A DNA stretch of 64,000 nucleotides, taken from positions 117,668 through 181,667 of the forward strand of contig NZ_KL543999.1 of the NCBI RefSeq assembly GCF_000711955.1, written 5' to 3'. This document shows, in pieces, positions 35,262 through 43,200 of the stretch (positions are counted from its first letter, which is position 1; every line of letters begins with the position of its first letter). Origin of the DNA: Nevskia soli DSM 19509. Lineage in GTDB: Bacteria; Pseudomonadota; Gammaproteobacteria; Nevskiales; Nevskiaceae. Position numbers and translations under genes: made by a program. Under the pieces are notes generated by a model. That model saw only the letters and a list, made by a program, of their open reading frames with translations, ran no database searches and had not been told where the DNA came from.

Positions 35262-35480
35262 ATGGCAACTGTTTATATCGAAGCCCGACCCAAGGGACGC
35301 CCCCAAGGCGAACGCATCGACGACTATGTTGTCGAGGACCACGCGGACCACGTGCTGCACACCTCGCGCACTCAAGAGGAGGCGATCGCCTGGGCGCAAC
35401 GCAACGGCCACCACCCGCATGTCGCGCGTGTCCGGCACCTGAACGACAAGAAGAAGCCGGATTACTGGCGCGCCGTGTAA
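35262..35480 (+). CDS. Small conserved protein, DUF2188-like
   Basis: A 72-residue protein with GGAGG five bases upstream of its ATG. The pattern HVLHTSRTQEEAIAWAQRNG and a basic tail ending in DYWRAV resembles small DUF2188-type proteins, which are beta-rich with a helix near the middle; the match is by eye. GC content is higher than in the other array genes. It is flanked by type I repeats on both sides (35150 and 35532). Confidence 0.7.
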   Translation: MATVYIEARPKGRPQGERIDDYVVEDHADHVLHTSRTQEEAIAWAQRNGHHPHVARVRHLNDKKKPDYWRAV

Positions 35481-35531
35481 GCGACATACCCTGCACCGGC
35501 GCGGCTCTATTCTGCGTGGACCGTCGCTTGC

Positions 35532-35573
35532 CGGCCCGATGCTGTCGTTTATGACCAGCAGCTATTGGGTAGC
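35532..35573 (+). repeat. Cassette-array repeat type I, copy 6
   Basis: CGGCCCGATGCTGTCGTTT, then ATGACCAGCAGCTATTGGG and TAGCG, 50 bp after the previous gene's stop. It is next to a GGGTGCGCACC arm and the MITE, so the original gap has been invaded twice. Confidence 0.6.
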
Positions 35574-35586
35574 GAGCAGCAAGCAA

Positions 35587-35604
35587 GGGTGCGCACCGCG
35601 CACG
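35587..35604. repeat. Single GGGTGCGCACC arm
   Basis: GGGTGCGCACCGCGCACG is identical to the left arm of the 33067 repeat pair over 18 bases. It is a solo arm here, evidence that the unit is mobile or decaying. Confidence 0.6.
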
Positions 35605-35620
35605 TCTACAGACCGCTGCC

Positions 35621-35790
35621 GGCCGAGGCTGTGTGAAAACCTATTTTGAGACTTACATTTTCGGTCCGTACTGAGCAGAGCAATAATAATTGGCCCGATC
35701 TACACAATTATCGTGGCACACAAAAGTGCTTTTTTTGGATAGTTTGTTTGATCAAGATCCGGCTCCTGGCGTTTTCACACAGCCTCGGCC
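35621..35790. mobile_element. MITE with perfect 20-bp terminal inverted repeats
   Basis: The ends GGCCGAGGCTGTGTGAAAAC (35621-35640) and its exact reverse complement (35771-35790) bound a 170-bp AT-rich segment without a gene. Counting GGCC as target sequence leaves a 162-bp element with 16-bp inverted repeats. Ends reading 'GGCTGTGTGAAAAC' are typical of transposase-bearing IS elements, so this is probably mobilised in trans. It lies exactly at the start of type I copy 7, which resumes at CGGCCCATACTGG. Confidence 0.8.
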
Positions 35791-35830
35791 CATACTGGTC
35801 GGTCGTGAACGGCTGCTTTCGAGTAGGCTA
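35786..35830 (+). repeat. Cassette-array repeat type I, copy 7
   Basis: CGGCCCATACTGGTCGG, then TCGTGAACGGCTGCTTTC and GAGTAGGCTAGG, ending 4 bases before the ATG of the next gene. It overlaps the right end of the MITE. This copy lies where the gene's ribosome site should be. Confidence 0.8.
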
Positions 35831-35834
35831 GGTT

Positions 35835-36626
35835 ATGGACCCCCGCACCATCGTCTCTCACCTCGAAAAGCCACTGGCGGAATACGTCCCGGCGGTGGTT
35901 TCCGTATGGGATATTGTTTTGGCAGGCTTGCAGTGGCCAGGAGAGTATTGGGCCGGACTGGCGGTGTCCTGGTTGGAACAAGGAGCGCCCTTGGATTCCA
36001 GCGTCGCAGATGAACTGGACAAGCTGTCGTCAAACGCAAGCCTCTCGCAAGGCTTGAGACATCGGGCATTTGGGCTTGCGCGTCGTTTCAATGCGCAGCA
36101 GCCGTTTAAGGAGTTCGACGTGGTTCGTGTCGTGGCCTTGAACGGGAAACGCAACTACGACGGGACCGAAGGTTCGAAGCGACATCCCCAAATTGGGGAT
36201 GTCGGCACGGTAGTCCACGTCCTAAAAAACGAGCAGAAGGAGAGCCCCGCCGCGTTTACCGTTGAGGCGGTGGCACCGAATGGAGATACTTTATGGGTTG
36301 CGGACTTCGCGAAAAATGAATTGAAGCGAGAGCAGCAAAGCGAAGCCACGGCATCAGAGCGAGCAACTTTTTCTGTAGTAGACCACTTTGAAATTGCCGG
36401 ACGCGGCGTTGTCGTGCTCGGAAGCATTCTCAGCGGAACGTTCAAGGCAGGAATGCATGCAGTCGGAGCAGAGGGGTATGCTCCACTAAAGATTTCAGGC
36501 GTTGAGTTCTTACGTGGAAGTAACCCAAATGCTTCGATAGGCATCGTGTTTCGTGAGCATGCTGGCCTTCAGGCTCTACGAGGTCAATTCCCTTCAGGCA
36601 ACATCTTGGTTGGAGAGGAAGCGTAG
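35835..36626 (+). CDS. Orphan fusion: helical region, DUF4926-like domain and EF-Tu domain-2-like barrel
   Basis: A 263-residue protein with three parts. The N-terminal segment (about 20-85) is helical. Residues about 93-165 (FDVVRVVALNG, GDVGTVVHVL, ending WVADFAKNELK) resemble DUF4926, a small SH3-like barrel family. Residues about 177-260 (ATFSVVDHFEIAGRGVVVLG, then ILSGTFKAGMHA and ending PSGNILVGEEA) follow the pattern of domain 2 of translation GTPases such as EF-Tu. No GTPase domain is present. The function is unknown; capture of a GTPase-like barrel by a mobile cassette is the striking point. The ATG has no ordinary ribosome site; the repeat lies where it should be. Confidence 0.78.
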   Translation: MDPRTIVSHLEKPLAEYVPAVVSVWDIVLAGLQWPGEYWAGLAVSWLEQGAPLDSSVADELDKLSSNASLSQGLRHRAFGLARRFNAQQPFKEFDVVRVVALNGKRNYDGTEGSKRHPQIGDVGTVVHVLKNEQKESPAAFTVEAVAPNGDTLWVADFAKNELKREQQSEATASERATFSVVDHFEIAGRGVVVLGSILSGTFKAGMHAVGAEGYAPLKISGVEFLRGSNPNASIGIVFREHAGLQALRGQFPSGNILVGEEA

Positions 36627-36659
36627 GGTGAGCGGCTTACGCCGTCCGTGGGTAGCAGT

Positions 36660-36700
36660 CGGCCCATTCCAGTCGGTCGTGAACGGCGGCTTTCAGGTGG
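36660..36700 (+). repeat. Cassette-array repeat type I, copy 8
   Basis: CGGCCCATTCCAGTCGG, then TCGTGAACGGCGGCTTTC and AGGTGGG, 11 bases before the ATG at 36712. GGTGGGG at its end may serve as the ribosome site, so the repeat may supply translation signals. Confidence 0.8.
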
Positions 36701-36711
36701 GGAATATTCGA

Positions 36712-37461
36712 ATGTTCAAAAAGCTGTTTGGAAACTCGACGACTACGCTGGCTCAATCAAGCGAGCCTACGACATCACCACGCCCGCCTGAACCTGCGAA
36801 ATCGGCAGGACTCGAACCGCAGGGACAAACGGACCCTCTTGCTGGCGCCAAGGCTGGAGGCAAAGAAGTTCTCCGCCTCTTGCTTGTCGGTATGAAGAGC
36901 GAGCGAGGCGTACACATTGAGTCTTTACTCTGCGCCCTCGGGGCATTGGCAGGGTATGCCTGCCAAGCAAATCTCCGCACTCAAGCAACTGCCAAGGGAA
37001 TGAATCCCGATGCTCCGTTCCAGGTGGTCGCCACTAAAGACGGCAAGAAGTACTACTTTGGCGATCCTCTGAACAAAACCCTTGCGGAAGGGCATCTATC
37101 GGTATGGAGCCTTGTCGCTGGCGCCGCCAAAAGAGCGGGGGCCCAGACACTACCTGATCTCAAAGAGATATTTGCGCGCACAAGTGCGACCCTGGGCTCG
37201 CCTCAATGGGGTCAACTCAAGTACCCCGAGGGGCACGCCGCTGGGGATGCTCCTATCAACTATTTAAAGACACTCTGGCCAAAATTGCTGCCCATCGTCA
37301 CAAAGCTGGCAGGCCAACCCATGCTGTGGCCGACCGTTTATGCATTCGCGATTCAAGAGACAATACAGTTGGCAAAAAACACTATCGAACCAGGGTTGGC
37401 GTTGTTGATTGTTATGGAGGCTGCAATTCCGATGTCGAAGGTTAATCTTGACGAGAGCTAA
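36712..37461 (+). CDS. Orphan hypothetical protein (249 aa)
   Basis: A 249-residue protein without a signal peptide. A variable Pro/Ser/Thr-rich N-terminus (about 1-55) is followed by a compact domain with GVHIESLLCALGALAGYACQ, a basic beta-rich segment (FQVVATKDGKKYYFGDPLNK) and hydrophobic helices near 210-240. I do not recognise the family. The start at 36712 follows GGTGGGG from the repeat. It is followed 60 bp later by the second type II repeat. Its composition is lower in GC than that of the core genes. Confidence 0.75.
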   Translation: MFKKLFGNSTTTLAQSSEPTTSPRPPEPAKSAGLEPQGQTDPLAGAKAGGKEVLRLLLVGMKSERGVHIESLLCALGALAGYACQANLRTQATAKGMNPDAPFQVVATKDGKKYYFGDPLNKTLAEGHLSVWSLVAGAAKRAGAQTLPDLKEIFARTSATLGSPQWGQLKYPEGHAAGDAPINYLKTLWPKLLPIVTKLAGQPMLWPTVYAFAIQETIQLAKNTIEPGLALLIVMEAAIPMSKVNLDES

Positions 37462-37520
37462 AGAATGAAACCTCTTCGAGCAACGCCGGATGAGCTTAGG
37501 CGCTGCCCTATCACTCATCT

Positions 37521-37575
37521 GTCCGCTTTGTGGCGGTGAATCTCGAGGGTTGACCGGCAACTCCTGGCACTGAGG
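37521..37575 (+). repeat. Cassette-array repeat type II, copy 2
   Basis: GTCCGCTTTGTGGCGGTGAA and TCTCGAGGGTTGACCG, ending CCTGGCAC, repeat the unit at 35031 with few changes. It closes the last clear cassette. Confidence 0.65.
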
Positions 37576-37918
37576 AGCCAGTCATTCTTCGTCCCTTCGG
37601 TGGCGCCTCTACTATAGCTGCCAATTTCGGCAGTAGCAGATCGTCAATTCCGCCGGTCTGGGCATCTACTGGTCGGGCTTATTCTGTTCCTGCGCTGGAT
37701 CTCATCACCCCAAATTCCCGATGGAAATAGTGCGACGGATAGTTCCAGCAATGCAGTTGGCGTAAACAAAGTGGATTGCTCCGCCGGTCCAAATGCAAGG
37801 GATGCAATTCGCAAAAGATGCTGAGCGCCTTGAAAGCCCCTTGATTTCATGCCGTAAAAGAGGGAGCCGCGGCGGGGAAGATGGTGCTAGCCCAACCGTG
37901 GAGGCTGCGCCACCACGC
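37576..37918. other. Gene-free stretch at the end of the array
   Basis: About 340 bp without a convincing gene. It contains a degenerate segment CATCTACTGGTCGGGCTTAT near 37665 that may be a decayed type I repeat. Short frames here lack ribosome sites. Confidence 0.4.
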
Positions 37919-37920
37919 AA

Positions 37921-37963
37921 TCCGGGTAGCCCGATTTGGTGTAACGTTACGCTCCCCGGCTAC
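37921..37963. repeat. GTAGCCCGG-class dispersed palindrome
   Basis: CCGGGTAGCCCGATTTGG and TTACGCTCCCCGGCTAC form a broken inverted repeat around GTAACG, a repeat class widespread between genes in proteobacteria. A related copy is at 38517. Confidence 0.45.
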
Positions 37964-37991
37964 TTACGGCCGGCTTTAACGGATGAATCCC

Positions 37992-38087
37992 ATGGCAGTA
38001 ACCAGGAAGGAAGCGGCTCTGGCCGCGAAGCAGGCCCGCAAGGACAAGAAGAAGGCCGCGCGCGCCGCTGCGCCGAAAAAGGGCTGA
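37992..38087 (+). CDS. 31-residue Lys/Ala-rich micro-protein
   Basis: The frame MAVTRKEAALAAKQARK continues in the same Lys/Ala/Arg style to a TGA at 38085. The product is extremely basic and helix-forming, like the tails of histone H1-like bacterial proteins, and would bind nucleic acid. It lies between two dispersed repeats with only a weak site upstream (GGATG). A perfect 12-bp hairpin follows 13 bases later. It could be a genuine small gene or chance. Confidence 0.4.
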   Translation: MAVTRKEAALAAKQARKDKKKAARAAAPKKG

Positions 38088-38100
38088 TAACCCTTCGCCT

Positions 38101-38130
38101 CCGTCCTCATCGCCAGCTCGATGAGGACGG
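38101..38130. repeat. Perfect 12-bp hairpin CCGTCCTCATCG/CGATGAGGACGG
   Basis: The arms surround CCAGCT and no T-run follows, so it is not a standard terminator. It ends immediately before the ATG at 38131 and would hide the GAGGA ribosome site, which favours the TTG start at 38161 or a switch controlling the earlier one. Confidence 0.6.
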
Positions 38131-38160
38131 ATGTCCGCCCCGGCGCCACAGGAGAACCGC

Positions 38161-38487
38161 TTGACACAGAAGGACGAACTGCGCGGCATCTACGCCGAAT
38201 CGGTCGCGGAAGCGCAGATCAGCAGCATGATCGCCGAGAAGATGCTCGTCCTGGTGCCGGACCGGCAACTGGCGATCGAGGCCGCCCAGGAAGCCATCGC
38301 CGAATTCGAAGCCACCGTGCTGCCGGAGATCGACGCGGACATGCGCCCCCACGCGGAAAGCATCATCCGCAAGCTGCGTGAACGCTATGTACCCCGGCCG
38401 CCGGCCCAGCCCGGCAGCACGCCACCGGTGCGCCTGCGCCTGGTATCGAAAGCCCCCAAGGATCCAGAAGCCGGCCCGACGGAGTAG
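38161..38487 (+). CDS. Small helical hypothetical protein
   Basis: A 108-residue protein with start TTG at 38161 (AGGAG 6 bases upstream); an ATG at 38131 would add 10 residues but its ribosome site is sequestered in a hairpin. It is highly charged and helical (AESVAEAQISSMIAEKMLVL, then AAQEAIAEFEATVLPEI) with a Pro-rich C-terminus. There is no signal peptide. I do not recognise the family. GC content is back to that of the core genome, so it may mark the right end of the island. Confidence 0.62.
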   Translation: MTQKDELRGIYAESVAEAQISSMIAEKMLVLVPDRQLAIEAAQEAIAEFEATVLPEIDADMRPHAESIIRKLRERYVPRPPAQPGSTPPVRLRLVSKAPKDPEAGPTE

Positions 38488-38516
38488 GCATTTCCGACCT
38501 CAGGCTGAACAGTCCC

Positions 38517-38553
38517 GGTAGCCCGGGAAGCGCGCAGCGCTACCCGGGGAGCC
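38517..38553. repeat. GTAGCCCGGG-class palindrome
   Basis: CCCGGGAAGCGC and GCGCTACCCGGG fold into an imperfect hairpin 30 bp downstream of the small gene. It could serve as a terminator but has no T-run. A related unit is at 37921. Confidence 0.5.
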
Positions 38554-38643
38554 TTACGGGCATCCGCCGGAATTCCGGACAAGACACACACGCCATGCCT
38601 CGCGGATACTGGTCGCCCCCAGGAATCCGTTGAAGGACCGTCG

Positions 38644-39792
38644 GTGAAACATTTCTCGATGCGCAATTCCGCAGACGGACAGGCAACGCTGAATTCCTTG
38701 CGAAGCAAGGGGTATGGTCGATACGCCTCCCGTTTCGCCTTCCGCACGATTGCTCTGGGCCTCCTCTCCCTGTGCCTGTCCGCGCCGGCTTTTGCGGCAG
38801 CCCCCAGGTGGCCCGCCGCCTCGGCGGAATCGTCGGGCATCGATCCCATAGCGCTGGATTCCTTGTATGAGGACCTGTCGAAGGATCCCCACGGGGATCT
38901 GAAAGGCATCGTCGTTCTCCGCCACGGCCATCTGGTCAGCGAGCGTTATTTCAACGGCGACGGGCCGGACACGCTGCACGATATACGCTCGGCCACCAAG
39001 AGCATGACCGCCACCCTGATGGGCCTGGCGATCGACCGCGGTTACATCCGCAGCATCGACGATTCCATCGCGGACTACCTGCCCGGCATGCCCAGGGACG
39101 GCAAGGAGAAGATCAGGCTCCGGGATTTGCTGACCATGCGTTCCGGGCTCGATGCCGACGACGACGATCCGGCCACGCCCGGCAACGAGTCGAATCTGGA
39201 TCAGTCGCCTGACTGGATCAAGGCGGCCTACGCGGTGCCGGTGAAAAGGCCTCCCGGAGAGCAATATCTCTACTGCTCCATCAACGCGTTTCTGACCGGC
39301 GCCATCGTCGAAAACGCGACCAAAATGCCCCTGGATGCCTTCGCCAGGAGGAACCTGTTCCATCCGCTCGGCATCGACAGGTTCGAATGGCGGCATGTCC
39401 CGGTCGATCGCACCACCGGGCAGGGCAACCTCCAGATCAGCGCCCGCGATGCGGCGGCGTTCGGTGAGCTGTACCTGCAAAAGGGCAAATACCACGGCCG
39501 CCGGATCGTGAGCCAGGCCTGGGTCGAGCAGAGCATGACCGGCCAGGTGCCGATTTCAGCCGCCGATCCTTACGCCGATTTCTACAGCAACATGTGGTAC
39601 ACCAAGGCGGAGCCGGTCGGCGACGGCTCCATCCTCGTGCACTTCGCCTCCGGCAACGGCGGCAACAAGATCTATATCGTGCCGTCCCTCGATATGGTGG
39701 TCGCCATCACCTCCAGCGCCTACAACCACGGCTACGGCCAGAGGCGATCGCAAGACATCTTGCTCAGGTTGCTGTCGATCACCAGGCCATAG
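38644..39792 (+). CDS. Secreted serine hydrolase (class C beta-lactamase-like)
   Basis: A 382-residue penicillin-binding-protein-fold enzyme. The start is GTG at 38644 (AAGGA upstream) and the signal peptide (about 30-53, LGLLSLCLSAPAFAAAP) comes after a long basic N-region. The nucleophile motif SATK has Ser116 and Lys119. The second motif is YCSIN (about 210), a Y-x-S/N variant, and the third is near HFASGNGGNK. Family members are esterases, D-aminopeptidases or beta-lactamases; true AmpC-type signature residues are not complete, so resistance should not be assumed. It is periplasmic or outer-surface. No regulator is adjacent. Confidence 0.9.
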   Translation: MKHFSMRNSADGQATLNSLRSKGYGRYASRFAFRTIALGLLSLCLSAPAFAAAPRWPAASAESSGIDPIALDSLYEDLSKDPHGDLKGIVVLRHGHLVSERYFNGDGPDTLHDIRSATKSMTATLMGLAIDRGYIRSIDDSIADYLPGMPRDGKEKIRLRDLLTMRSGLDADDDDPATPGNESNLDQSPDWIKAAYAVPVKRPPGEQYLYCSINAFLTGAIVENATKMPLDAFARRNLFHPLGIDRFEWRHVPVDRTTGQGNLQISARDAAAFGELYLQKGKYHGRRIVSQAWVEQSMTGQVPISAADPYADFYSNMWYTKAEPVGDGSILVHFASGNGGNKIYIVPSLDMVVAITSSAYNHGYGQRRSQDILLRLLSITRP

Positions 39793-40081
39793 TCATTTGC
39801 GGGTTTGCCCCGCATACCGGGCAGGAGAGAGCCCCCGGCGATGCGCCTCCGTGCGTTTGTATCCGAATTCACTAAAGGCGCTAAAAACCCGGAAGCGCCC
39901 AAAAAGCCCACCGCCGACCCGGCGGAATAACCGCTTCATCCCCAGGTTTTCCGGAACGTCGGCACTTCGCACTGCCCGGACCTGCTCCGGATTGCGAAAA
40001 GCATGTGTAACTCACTGTAATAACTGGTAAATGCGGTGTATCCGCTCTCGTAGAGCGGCGTTTTGCGCACCTCGCTCGCCG
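39793..40081. other. Intergenic stretch, no gene seen
   Basis: About 290 bp between the hydrolase stop and the palindrome upstream of the RND operon. Reading frames here lack ribosome sites. I see no other element. Confidence 0.4.
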
Positions 40082-40114
40082 CATGCGTGCCAACAACAAA
40101 CCTTGGCACGCATG
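40082..40114. promoter_or_regulatory. 12-bp inverted repeat upstream of the RND efflux operon
   Basis: Perfect arms CATGCGTGCCAA (40082-40093) and TTGGCACGCATG (40103-40114) with a 9-base loop lie about 125 bp before the permease start. The right arm overlaps two tandem 9-base units GGCACGCAT. It may be an operator for the pump's regulator or a hairpin in the leader. No regulator gene is nearby. Confidence 0.45.
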
Positions 40115-40239
40115 GCACGCATGGCATTCCATGGTGAGCGGCCAAGCCCTTAAACCAGCCGCCCGCCTGCGGTATCCAACTGCAACATCGAGCACCGCAA
40201 AGCCGCGGTGCGGGTCGTCGCCGCGGGGGGAAAGGGGCT

Positions 40240-43200
40240 ATGCGTCTGACCGAGTTGTCGCAAACCAATCCGGCCGCCATCGTGGCCGGCGCCTTGATCC
40301 TGTTGCTGTTCGGCTCCCTGGCCCTGATCCAGTTGCCGATCCAGCTCCTGCCGAATACCACCCAGCCGCGCATCAGCGTGGTCAGCGGCTGGCGCGAAGC
40401 CGCCCCGGCGGAAGTGGAGCAGGCCCTGGTGGAGCCGCAGGAGAACGTGCTCAACGGCATGTCCGGCGTCACCGAGATGCGCAGCTTCATCCAGCGCGGC
40501 TTCGGCATCATCAACATCACCTTCGAGCTGGGCACCGACATGACCCAGGCCATGATCGATGTGCTCAACCGGCTCAACCGCGTCTATCCCACGCCGCCGG
40601 TGGACTCGGACCGGCCGCAGGTCATCGGCGGCAACGGCAACTTCAACCAGGACGTGGCCGCCTCGCTGCTGCTGCGCCCCCTGCCGGGCAACGAGGTCAC
40701 CGACCTCGCGCGCTACCAGAAGCTGATCACCGAGGTGATCAAGCCGCGCCTGGCGCAGGTGCCCGGCGTCTCCAACGTCAACATGCAGAGCGAGCGCCCG
40801 CGCCAGGTGCAGGTCGACTTCGATCCCTTCCGCGCCGCCGCCCTCGGCGTGTCGGTGGACAAGATCACCACCGCGCTGTCGCGCGCGCAGGATTCCTCCG
40901 CCGGCTTCAGCGACGTCGGCCGCCGCCAGCTCACCGTGCGCTTCACCGGCCGCGAAGCCGTGCCGGACCTCGGCGGTCTCATCCTCGGCTGGAGCAACGA
41001 CCGCCCGATCTACCTGCGCGATCTGGCCGAGACCACGGTCGATCTGGCCGACCAGCACAACTTCACCCTGCGCAACGGCGAGCCGGCGTACTACATCACG
41101 CTCTCGCGCACCAACCAGTCCAACACCGTCGCCATCATCGACGGCGTCAAGCAGGCCCTGGCCGAACTCAACGACGGTCCGCTCAAGGCCGACAAGCTCT
41201 ACCTGGAACTGTCCTGGGACGCCAGCGTCTACGTGCGCCGCGCCATCGGCTTCGTCCGCGACAGCCTCATCGTCGGCGTGCTGCTCGCCATCGGCGGCCT
41301 CTGGTACTTCCTGCGCGGGCCGCGGGCGCTGACCGTGATCGCCGCCACCATCCCGCTGTCGCTGGCCTTCGCCGTCATCACCCTGCACATGCTGGGCCGC
41401 ACCCTCAACGTCATCTCGCTCGCCGGCCTGGCCTTCTCCACCGGCATCGTCACCGACGCCGCGCTGATCGTGCAGGGCAACATCATCCGCTACGTGCAGG
41501 CCGGGCGCGGCGGCCTCAAGGCCACCAGCGAAGGCGCCAGCGAAGTGATCCCGGCGCTGTTCGCCTCGATGCTCACCAGCATCGCCATCTTCCTGCCGGT
41601 GCTGTTCATGAAAGGCGTGGAAGGGCAGCTCTTCGCCGATCTCGCCATCACCATGGCGGTGGCGCATGCCGGCTCGCTGCTGGTGGCGGCCACGGTGATC
41701 CCCGCCGCCAACCGCTGGGCCCTGGCGCGCGCCATCCCCGATGACCAGCACAAGCACTGGTGGAGCAACATGGCCGGCCTCGCCATGCGCATGACCGACA
41801 CACCGATCCAGCGCGGCGCCTGGATCGGCACCCTGGTCTGCGGCAGTGCGCTGTTCTGCTATCTGTTGGTGCCGAAGGTCGACTACCTGCCGGTGGCGCC
41901 CACCGACAACCTCCAGGCGCCGTTCCAGGTCGCTGCCGGCAGCAACATCCGCACCATCCGCGACGAGCTGGGCAAGACCATCGTCGCCCGCCTCAAGCCG
42001 CACATGCAGGACGGCAAGCAGCCGGAAGTGAAGTACTACAACCTGTACATGGACGACTCCGGCAACAACCAGCTCACCGTCTACCCGAAGAACCCGGGCG
42101 AGGGCGCCGCGATGCAGAAGACCCTGCGCGACGAAATCCTCGCCGGTCTGCCGGACACGGAAGCCTACGTCAGCCGCGGCTCGCTGCTCTCCGTCGACGG
42201 CGGCAACGGCCGCGGCATCTCGCTCGACCTTCAAGGCTCCGATATGCCCGGCCTGCTCGCCGCCGCCAAGGTGGCGCAGCAGGAAATCACCGCGGCCCTG
42301 CCGGGCACCTATCCGCAGCCCACGCCGCCACTGTCCCTGGCCGAGCCGGAATTGCAGCTCAAGCCGGAAGAGTGGCGCATCTCCCGCGCCGGCCTCGACC
42401 GCTACAGCGTCTCCTCCGCCTTGCGCGCCCTCACCGGCGGCCTCTACATCGGCGAATACTTCGACGGCAACGAGCGCATGGACATGATTCTGCGCGGCCC
42501 ACGCTGGCGCTCGCCGGAAGAACTCTCCGAGTTGCCCCTGGTCACACCGGCTGCCGGCGTGCAGACCGTCGGCGATCTTGCCGAGCTGAAGCAGACCGTC
42601 GGCCCCACCACGCTGCTGCGCCTCAACGGCCGCCGCACCGTCGACATCTTCTTCGAGCCGCCGGAGAACATGACCATCGCCGACGCGCAGAAAGTACTGC
42701 GCGAGAAGGTCGAGCCGCAGGTGCGCGCCGTGCTGCCCGCCGGCGCCACGCTCAGCTACAACGGCACCGCCAGCGATCTGAAGAAAGCCCTCAAGACCAT
42801 GACCAGCAACTTCGCCCTGGCCATCGCTATCCTGTTCGCGCTGATGTCGGCGCTGTTCCGCTCGGTGCGCGACAGCTTCATCGTCCTGCTGGTGCTGCCG
42901 GTGGCCATGGCCGGCGGCGTCGCCGGATTGCGCTTCCTCGGCCTGTTCCACTTCCAGGCGCTGGACCTGCTGACCATGATCGGCTTCATCATCCTGCTCG
43001 GCCTGGTGGTCAACGCTTCCATCCTGCTGGTGGACCAGACCCGCGCCCGCGAGCGCGCCGGCGTGCCGCGCCGCGAAGCGGTGGCGCAAGCGCTGGAAAC
43101 CCGCGCCCGGCCCATCGTCCTCTCCACCCTTACCGCCGTGCTCGGCATGCTGCCCCTGATGCTGGCGCCGGGCCTGGGTGCCGAGATCTACCGCGGCCTC

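Noticed and set aside
33067..35604. CRISPR array
   Set aside because: Repeats are few, irregularly spaced and palindromic, with genes between them and no cas genes.
31297..37575. Integron with attC sites
   Set aside because: The repeats lack paired RYYYAAC and GTTRRRY cores and no integron integrase is present. Only one copy has a chance GTTGAAC.
30998..38553. Genomic island integrated at tRNA-Pro
   Set aside because: The region begins at the tRNA but I find no integrase and no direct repeat of the tRNA 3' end downstream.
38644..39792. True AmpC beta-lactamase
   Set aside because: The SxxK motif is present but the second and third motifs deviate (YCS, SGNGG), so a general serine hydrolase is the safer call.
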